DNA of 64,000 bases from the NCBI RefSeq assembly GCF_024707125.1, contig NZ_JANQAH010000004.1, forward strand, positions 34,152-98,151, read 5' to 3'. The notes beneath the pieces were generated by a model. The model saw only the letters and a list, made by a program, of their open reading frames with translations, was not told the origin of the DNA and ran no database searches. How positions within the stretch are numbered: the stretch's first letter is position 1; every line of letters starts with the position of its first letter. The position numbers and the translations under genes are program-made. This DNA is from Devosia sp. (lineage in GTDB: Bacteria; Pseudomonadota; Alphaproteobacteria; Rhizobiales; Devosiaceae). Below, in pieces: positions 8,899 through 17,181 of the stretch.

Positions 8899-9856
8899 AT
8901 GAACCGGCTGATCCCCTTTGCCACACTCGCAGGCCTTTTGCTGACCGGCACGGCCATGGCGGCGCCCAATGTGGTGGCCTCGACAAAGCCTGTGCATTCA
9001 CTGGTTTCGGCTGTGATGGCCGGGGTGGGCGAACCCAGCCTGATCGTCAAGGGCGCGGCCTCGCCACACACCTATTCGCTGCGGCCTTCCGATGCCTCGG
9101 CGCTCGAAAATGCCGATATCGTGTTCTGGACCGGGCATGGCATGGAACTGTTCCTTGCCGATGCGCTGGAGACGCTGTCGACCAAGGCGCAGACGGTGGA
9201 GCTGGCGGAATCGGAGGGGGATTGAGCTGCTGCCCATGCGCGAGGGCGGGGCATTCGAGGCGCATTCGCATGGCGATGAGGATCATGCTCACGAAGGGCA
9301 CAGCCATGACGATCATGGCGGAGACCACGCGCATGAACACGAAGAAGGCGACATGCATTTCTGGCTCGATCCGGAAAATGCCAAGCTGATGGTGGCGAAC
9401 ATTGCCCAGGTGCTAAGCGCGGCTGACCCAGAGAACGAGGCGACCTATCAGGCCAATGCCGAAGTCGAAATCGAAGCGCTGGGTGCGCTCGAAAACGAGA
9501 TTTCGCGGACGCTGGACGGGGTCAAGGACAAGCCCTTCATCGTCTTCCACGATGCCTACCAGTACTTCGAGAGCCGCTTTGGGCTTGAAGTGGCGGGGAC
9601 GATCACCGTTTCGCCTGAGGCCATGCCGGGCGCGGCGCGGGTCGATGAACTGCGCAAGAAGGTGAGCGAGCTGGGCGCCACATGCGTGTTTGCCGAGCCC
9701 AATTTCGAGCCGGCGATTGTCAGCACGATCGTGGAGGGCACCGAGGCCAAGGCCGGGGTGCTTGATCCTGAGGGAAGTGCGCTGGCGGAAGGGCCCGGGC
9801 TTTATGGTGATCTGCTGCGGGGTATCGCGGCGGGGCTGGTGGACTGCCTGGGGTAG
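8899..9856 (+). pseudogene. znuA: Zinc-binding periplasmic protein ZnuA, interrupted by +1 frameshift
   Basis: Solute-binding protein that captures periplasmic Zn2+ for ZnuBC. The first part (8899-9225) has a signal peptide and the motifs KPVHSLV and ASPHTYSLRPS, then hits a stop after AESEGD. The rest continues in the next frame: a His-rich loop (AHSHGDEDHAHEGHSH and more), DMHFWLDPENA, FHDAYQYF and SPEAMPGA. Dropping one G from the G5 run at 9216-9220 restores AESEGIELLPMREGG and one 318-residue protein with all expected Zn-binding His. ATG 8899 has AAGAGGT six bases ahead. This may be a sequencing error or a true lesion; a true one would remove the binding protein of the importer. Confidence 0.85.
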
Positions 9857-9861
9857 GACGG

Positions 9862-9920
9862 TTCCCGCGAAAGCGGGAAGCTCCCAACGCCAAAACAGAG
9901 ATTCCCGCTTTCGCGGGAAT
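9862..9920. repeat. Paired inverted repeats TTCCCGC/GCGGGAA
   Basis: TTCCCGCGAAAGCGGGAA (9862-9879) and ATTCCCGCTTTCGCGGGAAT (9901-9920) are each hairpins and are reverse complements of each other. This motif is a common intergenic repeat in many proteobacterial genomes. Placed just after the znuA stop, it could stop or attenuate transcription before the next gene. Confidence 0.7.
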
Positions 9921-10014
9921 AACGCGGTGGGCTTGAAGGCCTGATAGCGACCCGGAATGGACGCTGCCCTTTGACGGGGAATGCCTTTGCTCGCCCAAAT
10001 TTTCGCCTTTCAAC

Positions 10015-10033
10015 GTAACGTTCTAACATATCG
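10015..10033. promoter_or_regulatory. Possible Zur-like site upstream of aztD-like gene
   Basis: GTAACGTTCTAACATATCG matches the znuA-side box (8848-8866) at 14 of 19 positions, ending in the same TAACATATCG. The internal dyad is weaker (GTAAC/CTAAC). It ends 8 bases before the start codon, so a bound repressor would also cover the ribosome-binding region. Confidence 0.5.
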
Positions 10034-10041
10034 GAGCATCT

Positions 10042-11226
10042 ATGCGTCATATCCTTACGTCTCTTCTTCTTGCCACGGCGCTGACTGTGCCGGCCATGGC
10101 CGATGATGTCACTGCGTGGCGGCTGTTCGTCAGTGATCATGCCGAGGGTAAGGTGACTGCCCTCGATGCAGTCAGCGGCGATGTCCTGGGCAGTTTTGCC
10201 CTGAAAAGTCCGGCTTCGCTCGTTGCCAGTGAATCGGGCGAGGCGGTGTTTGCCGTGCAGGGCGCGGGCAATCAGGTTTCGGCCATTCGCTCGGGCATTG
10301 CCGTGGATGATCATGGCGATCACGGCGATATCGAGGTTTCCGAACCGACCCTGGTCGACGCCGTACTCGAAGGCGAAAAGCCGGCGCATTTTGTCCAGCA
10401 TGATGGCAAGGTCGCGCTGTTCTTTGACGGGTCGGGCAAGGTCGATCTCTTCAGCCCGCATGAATGGGCGGATGAGGGCAAGATCACAGCCACCCAGCTC
10501 GACAGCGGCACGCCGCATCACGGGCTTGCCGTGCCGTGGGGTGATTTCACGCTGGTTTCGACGGCCAATGCCGAAGACGAGAAGAAGCCACGGATCGGGC
10601 TCAATGTGATCGACGCGGCGGGCAATCTGGTGGGTGAGACCCATGCCTGCCCCGATCTTCATGGCGAGGCTGCCTCGGGCAATCTGCTTATCGTTGGTTG
10701 CGGCGATGGCGTGCTGATTGTTTCAGGCTCAGGCGAACCGCAGGTGACCAAGCTCGACTATGCCGGCCTGCCGGAGGGCAAGACCACGACGCTCATCGGC
10801 GGCAAGGGGATGCAGTATTTCCTCGGCAATTATGGAGCCGACAAGGTGGTGATCATCGATCCTGCCGAGGCCGCGCCCTATCGTCTCGTCGACCTGCCGA
10901 CGCGGCGCGTGCATTTCGTCGCCGATTCTGTGCGGCCGAAATTTGCCTACATTTTCACCGAGGACGGCTTTTTGCGGCAACTCGATGTGGTGAGTGGGGA
11001 ACTGGTGCAATCGGTCAAGGTGACCGAGCCCTATTCCATGGATGGCGAATGGAGCCTGCCGCGGCCGCGCATTGCGGTGGCGGGCGACAAGGTTGCGGTG
11101 ACCGATCCGCTGAAGGGTGTGGTGCATATGGTGGACGTGACTGATTTTGCCCTCGCGGGTGAAATCGCGGTCGACGGCGCGCCCTACAATATCGTCGCCG
11201 TCGGTGGCTCGGGCAGCCAGCACTGA
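10042..11226 (+). CDS. aztD: AztD-like periplasmic zinc metallochaperone
   Basis: A 394-residue secreted protein (signal peptide MRHILTSLLLATALTVPAMA) built of repeated strand-rich blades such as LFVSDHAEGKVTALDAVSGD and KVVIIDPAEAAPYRLVDLP, fitting a beta-propeller. A His/Asp-rich stretch, VDDHGDHGDIEV, lies near residue 95, with GTPHHGLAVPWGD and ETHACPDLHGEA further on. This matches AztD, described in Paracoccus as a chaperone that hands zinc to the AztC binding protein. Here it follows znuA rather than aztABC. The Zur-like box ahead of it supports induction by zinc starvation. The name rests on motif recall and context. Confidence 0.75.
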   Translation: MRHILTSLLLATALTVPAMADDVTAWRLFVSDHAEGKVTALDAVSGDVLGSFALKSPASLVASESGEAVFAVQGAGNQVSAIRSGIAVDDHGDHGDIEVSEPTLVDAVLEGEKPAHFVQHDGKVALFFDGSGKVDLFSPHEWADEGKITATQLDSGTPHHGLAVPWGDFTLVSTANAEDEKKPRIGLNVIDAAGNLVGETHACPDLHGEAASGNLLIVGCGDGVLIVSGSGEPQVTKLDYAGLPEGKTTTLIGGKGMQYFLGNYGADKVVIIDPAEAAPYRLVDLPTRRVHFVADSVRPKFAYIFTEDGFLRQLDVVSGELVQSVKVTEPYSMDGEWSLPRPRIAVAGDKVAVTDPLKGVVHMVDVTDFALAGEIAVDGAPYNIVAVGGSGSQH

Positions 11227-11238
11227 TCCCAAGCAGGA

Positions 11239-11261
11239 GGGGCCGCTACTTTAGCGGCCCC
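11239..11261. terminator. Terminator between aztD-like and DUF486 genes
   Basis: GGGGCCGCTA (11239-11248) pairs with TAGCGGCCCC (11252-11261), loop of 3. The genes converge here; the DUF486 stop lies at the edge of the stem. No strong T run follows, so efficiency is uncertain. Confidence 0.55.
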
Positions 11262-11602
11262 TTGAAGATGAAGAAGGCGCCGAGTGCGATGAGCGCGAAG
11301 CCGATGCCATGGTTCCAGGTGAACTTTTCGCCCAAATAGAAGACGGCAAAGAGCACGAAGACCGAGAGGGAAATGACCTCCTGAATGGTCTTGAGCTCGG
11401 CGCCCGAATAGACGCCATAGCCGATGCGATTGGCGGGGACGGCGAGCCAGTATTCGAAGAAGGCAATGCCCCAGCTGATGAGCACGACGGTCCAGAGCGT
11501 GGCGCTCGGGAACTTGAGATGCCCATACCAGGCAAAGGTCATGAAGACATTGGACGCGATCAGCAGGCCGATCGGTGCCAGCGTGGCAAAGTTGAAGCCC
11601 AA
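11246..11602 (-). CDS. DUF486 family small membrane protein (DMT-like)
   Basis: A protein of about 118 residues with four hydrophobic segments and the DUF486 motifs FMTFAWYGHLKF, EYWLAVPANRIGY and LGEKFTWNHGIGFALI. DUF486 belongs to the drug/metabolite transporter clan, but its substrate is unknown. I chose TTG at 11602, which has GGAGGAA five bases ahead and gives a family-sized product. The open frame reaches an ATG at 11671, but the extra 23 residues are unlike the family. It may be co-transcribed with the membrane protein at 11685. Confidence 0.8.
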   Translation of the reverse strand: MGFNFATLAPIGLLIASNVFMTFAWYGHLKFPSATLWTVVLISWGIAFFEYWLAVPANRIGYGVYSGAELKTIQEVISLSVFVLFAVFYLGEKFTWNHGIGFALIALGAFFIFKGPLK

Positions 11603-11684
11603 GGCTTCCTCCAGCAAGAGCAGATGATTCCGGGGCTCCTCATAGCATTGCCGCGGCGTGCCAGGCCCCAAGAATTTCGCTTAG

Positions 11685-12125
11685 CTACCAGGCGAAATAG
11701 AACATGGATTTGGCGAGAATCACGATCAGCACCATGTGGATGAAGACGCTGATATGGGTGAGCCGGAACCGCTCGGAGGTCATGCAGCCGGTTGAGGCCG
11801 CCCGCATGGCAGTGATGAAGTGGACGAGGACGCTGAGGGCCAGCGTAATCTTGATGGCCAGGAGCACCGAGAAGGAATTGTTCCAGTGAAGGCCCGAGGA
11901 CGAAAACTGCTCGTAGCCTAGGTAGAAGCCGCTGAGGAACAGCGTCCCCACGACCCATGGCATGATCTGGCGGGCGCGGCGCACGAGGCTGGTTTCGACC
12001 GCCTCCATGGTGGCATGGCCCAGATGAGGGCGCATGCCTTCGAGAATAAAGACCTCGAAGAACACCACGCCGATAAAGGCGGTGGCGCATAGAAGGTGGA
12101 TGATGACCGCATAGGGATAGAGCAT
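11685..12125 (-). CDS. Four-helix membrane protein, CopD-like
   Basis: A 146-residue protein with four predicted membrane helices and a His in several of them (IIHLLCA, VLVHFITA, VFIHMVLIV), a pattern seen in CopD-like or b-heme-binding small membrane proteins. No firm family assignment is possible from sequence alone. Transcribed leftward, 82 bases ahead of the DUF486 frame. A role in copper or heme handling is only a suggestion from the His pattern. Confidence 0.6.
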   Translation of the reverse strand: MLYPYAVIIHLLCATAFIGVVFFEVFILEGMRPHLGHATMEAVETSLVRRARQIMPWVVGTLFLSGFYLGYEQFSSSGLHWNNSFSVLLAIKITLALSVLVHFITAMRAASTGCMTSERFRLTHISVFIHMVLIVILAKSMFYFAW

Positions 12126-12189
12126 GGCCGGCCCCAGATAAGCTGATTATCTGAGTAGGGTTTGGCCGGCCACGCCGTCAAGCACGCCC

Positions 12190-12444
12190 CTAGCGCAGAT
12201 GCTTGGTGGGTTGCTCCAGCGCAAAGATCTCGTCGGAGAGGCTTTCCACCTGCTTGCGGATCAACGCCTGCGCGTCATAGAGGCCGCGATTATAGTAATA
12301 GGCGCCCATCTTGTCGGCGAAGAACTGCATCAGCATTTCGGCCGGAATGGCACCGATGGACTGATCCAGCTCCAGGCGAAAATAGTCCTGAATCTCGCCG
12401 ACAATGGCCTTGGTCTCTTCACGGTCGAACTTGATCGGTTTCAT
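12190..12444 (-). CDS. DUF2164 family protein
   Basis: An 84-residue cytoplasmic protein matching DUF2164 in layout: IKFDREETKAIVGEIQDYF, then AEMLMQFFADKMGAYYYNRGLYDA. The function of the family is unknown. AAGGAG sits ahead of the ATG at 12444. Divergent from the secreted protein at 12541. Confidence 0.8.
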   Translation of the reverse strand: MKPIKFDREETKAIVGEIQDYFRLELDQSIGAIPAEMLMQFFADKMGAYYYNRGLYDAQALIRKQVESLSDEIFALEQPTKHLR

Positions 12445-12540
12445 GGAAAAACTCCTTCAGCACCGGTTCATAGCGCGAGTCGCCAATTGTCGGCACGCGC
12501 AAGCTCGGCCAGAATGCCGCAGCTTGAGGAGGACATTTTC

Positions 12541-13194
12541 ATGATCGCCCGCATTTCGCTGCTTGCCCTGAGCCTTGCTCTTGTTGCCGTGCCCGCCGTG
12601 GCCAAGGACAAGGCGAAAACAGCGCCGGCCGCGCCAGTCGCTGTGACCTGCGATGGCGTTTTCGGGCCGAAGAGTTCGGATACGCTGGTGCGGGAAACCT
12701 TTGGCGAGGACAATGTCGAGACGGGCATGGTCTATGGTGTTGAAGGCATCGAGTTCATGGCGACGACTGTCTTTCCCAACGAACCCGACCGCGTCATGCA
12801 GTTCAGCTGGTGGGACGAGGAAAAGCTCGAATATCTCAGTTCTCTCGAATTGGCGCCAAGTCAGGAAACCCCGACCGGCATCAAGATCGGCATGAGCGTC
12901 AAGGAAGTGGAGGCCATCAATGGTGAGCCTTTCACCATTGGCGGTTTCTGGTGGGACTATGGTGGCGGTGCCGTGTTCGAAACGGGGGCGCTGGCCAATC
13001 CCGAGGCTGGCTGCGGCTTTTGGTTCCGCTTTGCGCCGACGGACGACTATTCTGAGGACGTGGATGTGACGCCCGTCTCCGGCGAAGTGACGGTGCCGTC
13101 GTCAGAGCCGCTGCTGGAAACGCTCGATGTGCGCGTGCAATCGATCAACTTGGGCTATCCATGGCCTGAGGAACTTCCGCAACCGGACTATTGA
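12541..13194 (+). CDS. Hypothetical secreted protein
   Basis: A 217-residue protein with a signal peptide (MIARISLLALSLALVAVPAVA) and a strong AGGAGG about ten bases before ATG 12541. The mature part has two Cys (VTCDGVFG and EAGCGFWF) and a segment TGIKIGMSVKEVEAINGEPF, a pattern shared with small periplasmic proteins that carry an SmpA-like loop. I do not recognise a named family. The P-loop gene follows after 12 bases and may be co-transcribed. Confidence 0.7.
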   Translation: MIARISLLALSLALVAVPAVAKDKAKTAPAAPVAVTCDGVFGPKSSDTLVRETFGEDNVETGMVYGVEGIEFMATTVFPNEPDRVMQFSWWDEEKLEYLSSLELAPSQETPTGIKIGMSVKEVEAINGEPFTIGGFWWDYGGGAVFETGALANPEAGCGFWFRFAPTDDYSEDVDVTPVSGEVTVPSSEPLLETLDVRVQSINLGYPWPEELPQPDY

Positions 13195-13206
13195 GGCGGG
13201 AACGGC

Positions 13207-13803
13207 ATGCACAACACGATCATCTATCTTATCGGCCACTATGGCGTGGGCAAGCTCACGGTCGCCAAGCGGATTGCCGCGACGACCGGTGCGCGGCTGT
13301 TCGACAATCACCTGGCCAATAACGTCATCTTTTCGCTGATCCGCGAGGACGGAAGGACAAAGATCCCTGACGGCGCCTGGGACCTGATCATGACCATCCG
13401 ACGCCAGGCGCTGACCGCAATGGCCGAGATCGCTTCGGCCGAGGCGAGTTTCGTGCTCACCAACGCCCTGATGGGGGACGATCCGCTGGATCGTCTGATT
13501 TATGACGAAGTGGTAGCGACCGCGGCGCGGCGGGGCAGTGTTTTCGTGCCGGTATTTCTGTCGGCCTCGGCGGCCGCCCATGCCGTCCGCATCCCTTCGG
13601 CCGAGCGCGAAGAGCGGCTGAAAATGACCGATGAGGCGGGCGCCGCCCATGTGCGCAAGATGCGGCCGCTATTGGCTGTAGACCATCCTCACCGGATCGA
13701 TCTTGAAACCACCGACCTGCCGCCGGAGGAAGTCGCACGGCGCATCATCGCCCATGCAGAGCACTGTGCTCAGCAGATCGCGACCAGCGAGGCGGTCAGC
13801 TGA
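13207..13803 (+). CDS. P-loop NTPase / small-molecule kinase-like protein
   Basis: A 198-residue protein with Walker A GHYGVGKLT near the start (residues 10-18). TGARLFDNHLANN follows at the position of a substrate-binding segment in nucleotide- or shikimate-kinase-like folds. The late segment LETTDLPPEEVARRI resembles the C-terminal part of AAA/kinase-like proteins. Substrate unknown. The 3' end overlaps the convergent gene at 13770 by 34 bases. Confidence 0.7.
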   Translation: MHNTIIYLIGHYGVGKLTVAKRIAATTGARLFDNHLANNVIFSLIREDGRTKIPDGAWDLIMTIRRQALTAMAEIASAEASFVLTNALMGDDPLDRLIYDEVVATAARRGSVFVPVFLSASAAAHAVRIPSAEREERLKMTDEAGAAHVRKMRPLLAVDHPHRIDLETTDLPPEEVARRIIAHAEHCAQQIATSEAVS

Positions 13804-14249
13804 TCGACCAGAGGATCGAGTTTTGGCCGGTCTGACTGAGCATAGTCGAGCCGGAGCGCGGCATAGCTCTGGCCATCGCAAAGCGCGATCATGCGCTGGT
13901 GCAGCACGCGGCCAGATTTGGTCGCCGACCAGATGGCCCAGGTGGGTGTGGTTGACTGCGCGGTGAGGCCCCAGCCGGCGCCGGTGTCTTCGGCCAGGCG
14001 GGCATGGGCCTCGGATTCAAAATCCGGCTCGGTGACGAAATAGCCGCCCCAGACCGTCAGGCGCGCAACGCGGCCATCGAAGAGGAACACCTGGCCATCA
14101 CCATTGGTGCTTTCGCCTTGGCCTTCGAAACCGGGCGGGATGTCGATGCCATAGGCGTAGCGCGCGTTTTCATAATAGCCCCAGATGGCCTGGGCCATGG
14201 CTGGCATGGCGAGGGCAAGGGCGGCGATAGCGGCGAGAACGAAGCGCAT
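13770..14249 (-). CDS. Hypothetical secreted protein
   Basis: A 159-residue protein with a signal peptide (MRFVLAAIAALALAMPAMA) and a mature part starting IWGYYENARYAYGIDIPPGF. The motif YGIDIPPGFEGQGES...GDGQVFLF is typical of small periplasmic proteins of unknown function in alphaproteobacteria. ATG 14249 was chosen because it begins the signal peptide; the frame is open to 14300. It overlaps the convergent P-loop gene. Confidence 0.65.
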   Translation of the reverse strand: MRFVLAAIAALALAMPAMAQAIWGYYENARYAYGIDIPPGFEGQGESTNGDGQVFLFDGRVARLTVWGGYFVTEPDFESEAHARLAEDTGAGWGLTAQSTTPTWAIWSATKSGRVLHQRMIALCDGQSYAALRLDYAQSDRPKLDPLVDQLTASLVAIC

Positions 14250-14392
14250 GGCGCGATTCTGACTGCGTCGCGAGCGAGCGGCAAGGGGGCAACGACCCAA
14301 TCGTTTGCCGCCGCTTCCCCAAAACGCGATTGTCCCTCCGGCGAAGGTCGGGGTGACATCCGGGGACTAGAAACCGGGCAAGGCGATCGTCG

Positions 14393-15289
14393 CTAAACCA
14401 CCACGATCCCGGCATGCTTGGCCTTGTTTTCCGGCTCGACATGGATGGTGATCTGCACGTCCTTCACGGCCTCGCGCAGTTTCGCTTCGATGCAATCGCA
14501 GATGGTGTGGGCGGCTTCGACGGTCATGGCGCCGGGAACGACGAGGTGAAAGTCGATAAAGGTCAGCTTGCCGGCCTGGCGGGTGCGAATGTCGTGGGCC
14601 TCGATGGCGCCATCGGCATTCTGCGAGATCACCTCGCGGATGGTTTTCTGCGTTTCCGGGGGCAGGGCGACGTCCATCAGGCCGCCGACGCTTTCGCGGA
14701 TCACGGCCCAACCGGACCAGAGGATGTTGAGCGCGACGAGCGCCGCGAGCACCGAGTCGAGAATGGCAAGGCCGGTGGCGTAGACAAGCGCAAGGCCGAC
14801 CAGAACGCCAAACGTTGAAACCACGTCGGTCATCAGGTGCTTGGCATCGGCCTCAAGGGCAGGCGAGCGGACGCGGCGGCTATGGCGCCGCAGGACCACG
14901 GCCCAGACCAGATTGATGATGGTTGCGACGACGCTGACGGCAATACCCTGGACGCCGGCCTCGGGCAGTTCGGGGGCAATGAAGCCGAAATAGGCTTCGC
15001 GCAGGATCAGGATGGCGGCGACGATGATCATGACGCCGACAAGCACGGCCGAGAAATATTCGGCCTTGTGATAGCCATATTGCAGCGCGGCATCGGCAGG
15101 GCGCTGCGCCAGCCGCACGGCGATCAGCGCGGCGATGGATGTCACCACATTGACGATCGATTCGAGCGCATCGGAATAAAGCGCGATCGAGCCTGTCAGA
15201 TACCAGGCGAGAAATTTCAGGCCCAGCACGGCAAGGCCTATGCCCAGACTGGCCACGGCAATGGCGAGTGTGCGGTCGGTGATGGCCAT
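14393..15289 (-). CDS. Cation diffusion facilitator (metal efflux)
   Basis: Proton-driven exporter of divalent metals (Zn, Fe or Mn) in the inner membrane. The 298-residue product has six membrane helices and the CDF metal-site motifs YSDALES in helix 2 and HLMTDVVS in helix 5, plus HKAEYFSAV. A cytoplasmic ferredoxin-like domain (about 210-290) ends in TIHVEPENKAKHAG. ATG 15289 has GGAG six bases ahead. The Asp/Asp plus His/Asp site fits FieF-like exporters; specificity is uncertain. A possible Fur-type dyad lies upstream at 15357. Confidence 0.88.
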   Translation of the reverse strand: MAITDRTLAIAVASLGIGLAVLGLKFLAWYLTGSIALYSDALESIVNVVTSIAALIAVRLAQRPADAALQYGYHKAEYFSAVLVGVMIIVAAILILREAYFGFIAPELPEAGVQGIAVSVVATIINLVWAVVLRRHSRRVRSPALEADAKHLMTDVVSTFGVLVGLALVYATGLAILDSVLAALVALNILWSGWAVIRESVGGLMDVALPPETQKTIREVISQNADGAIEAHDIRTRQAGKLTFIDFHLVVPGAMTVEAAHTICDCIEAKLREAVKDVQITIHVEPENKAKHAGIVVV

Positions 15290-15356
15290 GGGGAGCTCCG
15301 CAATGGATTGCCACCCGCCATAGCGGTAATGGTGGAGTCTCGCAAGTCGTTGTATT

Positions 15357-15377
15357 TGCGAGTGATTTTCAGAAGCA
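15357..15377. promoter_or_regulatory. Possible Fur-family dyad upstream of the CDF exporter
   Basis: The pattern TGC-N3-TGA-N3-TCA-N3-GCA spans 21 bases, resembling Fur/Mur boxes. It lies 68 bases upstream of the CDF start. A separate inverted repeat CTCGCAA (15339-15345) / TTGCGAG (15356-15362) overlaps it. Evidence is pattern only. Confidence 0.3.
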
Positions 15378-15437
15378 TTTGTATCTAAGCCGCGCCCGGG
15401 CAAGCCCTTGATTGCGCAGACTCTTCCGCTGGGCGCC

Positions 15438-15962
15438 TTAAGTCGGCGCCGCGCCCTTCATGGTCAGTGGCAGGCCGGCGGCGACGAAATAGACGTCGTC
15501 GCACACTTCGGCCAGGCGTTGGTGGGCGGAGCCGGCGAGATCGCGAAATGTGCGGGTCATGGCATTTTCGGGCTCGATGCCGAGGCCGACCTCGTGGCTG
15601 ATGAGGATCACCTTGGCCTCGCGGAATTCCATCAGCGTAGCGCAAAGCTCGCCGACCGCGGTGGCGACGTCTTCGTTGGCCATCAAGAGGTTGGTGATCC
15701 AGAGCGACAGGCAATCGACGAGTACGGCATCGTGTTCCTGGCCGGCTTCGATAAGCGCACGGGAGAGCAGAAGTGGCTCTTCACGGGTGGCAAAACGGCC
15801 GGTCCGGCCGGTGCGGTGGCTCTCGACGCGCTCGCGCATGTCGCCGTCCAGAGCCTTGGTCATGGCCAGATAAAGGGGTCTCTTGCCCGAATGGAGGGCG
15901 AGCCGTTCGCCAAAGGCGGTCTTGCCTGAGCGCGCGCCGCCCAGAACCAGTGCGTGGCGCAT
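15438..15962 (-). CDS. cobU: Adenosylcobinamide kinase / adenosylcobinamide-phosphate guanylyltransferase
   Basis: Bifunctional enzyme of cobalamin nucleotide-loop assembly that phosphorylates adenosylcobinamide and then transfers GMP. The 174-residue protein has Walker A GGARSGKT at residues 8-15, a RERVESHRTGR segment that supplies the guanylylated His, and VDCLSLWITNL and ISHEVGLGIEP, all typical of CobU/CobP. No other cobalamin gene lies in the window, and the 265 bases upstream show no B12 riboswitch. A lone cobU would fit salvage or a pathway encoded elsewhere. Confidence 0.93.
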   Translation of the reverse strand: MRHALVLGGARSGKTAFGERLALHSGKRPLYLAMTKALDGDMRERVESHRTGRTGRFATREEPLLLSRALIEAGQEHDAVLVDCLSLWITNLLMANEDVATAVGELCATLMEFREAKVILISHEVGLGIEPENAMTRTFRDLAGSAHQRLAEVCDDVYFVAAGLPLTMKGAAPT

Positions 15963-16227
15963 GGATTTTCATCCTCCGAAAGCCGTCGCTGTGGCGATAA
16001 AACCCATCGGCAGGCCAAGGCGTTCCAGCCTCAAGCGCATTTGCGTGAACCTGCCATGCGAAACCTGGCCTTGGCTGGTCGATTTTGTCCGATATGCTAC
16101 TTTCGTCTTAGCTTCTTTCGCATTATGGTCCGCGCCGAAACGACACCTTAGGGTGTGGCTCTGCGTCGGGTAGGGCAAGGTCCAATCCGGCGATTCCCGT
16201 AGCCCATCCCCCTTATGGAGAGACTGC

Positions 16228-17169
16228 GTGCCCCGATATTATCTTGGCGTCGACGGCGGTGGCACCAATTGCCGCGTGCGTTTGGCCGACGAGAATCTGG
16301 TGACGCTGGCCGAAGTGAAGAACGGCCGTTCCAATCTGCAGATTGATGCCGGCGATCCCGCCTATAAGGCGATCAGCGACGGCACGCGCGATGTGTTCAA
16401 GGCGGCCGGTGTCGATTTCGCCGAAACCGCCAATACCTATGCCTGCTTCGGCATGGCGGGCGGCCGCATGGACACGGCCCGCGCGGAGTTTGCCGCGCGG
16501 CCCTGGCCCTTTGCGGGCGCAAAAGTCTATGACGATATCGACATCGCCCATGCCGGCGCGCTGGGTGGCGGCGAGGGTGGCGTTGTCATCATCGGCACCG
16601 GTTCGGCGGCCATGTCGATCGTTAATGGTACGCGCTATCAAGCCGGCGGCTGGGGCTTTCACATCGGCGACCAGATGTCGGGCGCTATCCTTGGTCGGGA
16701 ACTGGCACGTTACACGGTCGAGGCCGAAGATGGCCTTGCCGAAGGTTCGCCCCTGACCAAGGCGGTGGCCAATGCGCTCGGCGGCGACAATCAGGGCATC
16801 ATGACATGGTCGTTTGCGACGGCCATGGACCTGAAGCTCTTGAGCGACGATGGATCCGAAGGGTGCGACGACGCGCTGATCGGCCGGGCGCCGGGCGAAT
16901 ATGGCAAGCTGATGCCGCTCTGGTTCGACTATCTCGAGCAGAACGACCCAGTTGCGCTCAAATTGCTCGACGTGCAGATGGGCTATATCGACACCTATGT
17001 GCGCTGGTTCAAAAGCCACGGCGCCGAGGTGATGGCCATTGTCGGCGGTCTCGGCCAGCGGCTCTTCCCGCGGCTGACCGAGCGCTACGGCAATTTTGTC
17101 GCCCTGCCGCAATTCGAACCCCTGCATGGCGCTGTTATTCTCGCCAAGCAAAACTTCGCCTCAAACTAG
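16228..17169 (+). CDS. BadF/BadG-type sugar kinase (probable glucosamine or N-acetylglucosamine kinase)
   Basis: A 313-residue ATPase of the BadF/BadG/BcrA/BcrD family with an actin-like fold. It opens with YYLGVDGGGTNCRVRLAD (phosphate-1 loop), has VVIIGTGSAAMSI (phosphate-2) and GWGFHIGDQMSGA, typical of amino-sugar kinases. GTG at 16228 follows GGAGA. It sits 12 bases ahead of zwf, so its hexose-phosphate product may feed the same central route, though glucosamine-6-phosphate would first need deamination and isomerisation. Confidence 0.8.
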   Translation: MPRYYLGVDGGGTNCRVRLADENLVTLAEVKNGRSNLQIDAGDPAYKAISDGTRDVFKAAGVDFAETANTYACFGMAGGRMDTARAEFAARPWPFAGAKVYDDIDIAHAGALGGGEGGVVIIGTGSAAMSIVNGTRYQAGGWGFHIGDQMSGAILGRELARYTVEAEDGLAEGSPLTKAVANALGGDNQGIMTWSFATAMDLKLLSDDGSEGCDDALIGRAPGEYGKLMPLWFDYLEQNDPVALKLLDVQMGYIDTYVRWFKSHGAEVMAIVGGLGQRLFPRLTERYGNFVALPQFEPLHGAVILAKQNFASN

Positions 17170-17181
17170 GGACTACGCCTC

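Noticed and set aside
9216..9220. Programmed frameshift in znuA
   Set aside because: No slippery heptamer or downstream structure typical of programmed shifts; a homopolymer indel is simpler.
15969..16178. 69-residue frame before cobU
   Set aside because: Composition and lack of a ribosome site do not support a gene.
15963..16227. Cobalamin riboswitch upstream of cobU
   Set aside because: No B12 box (GCCACTG) or ordered riboswitch core on the minus strand.
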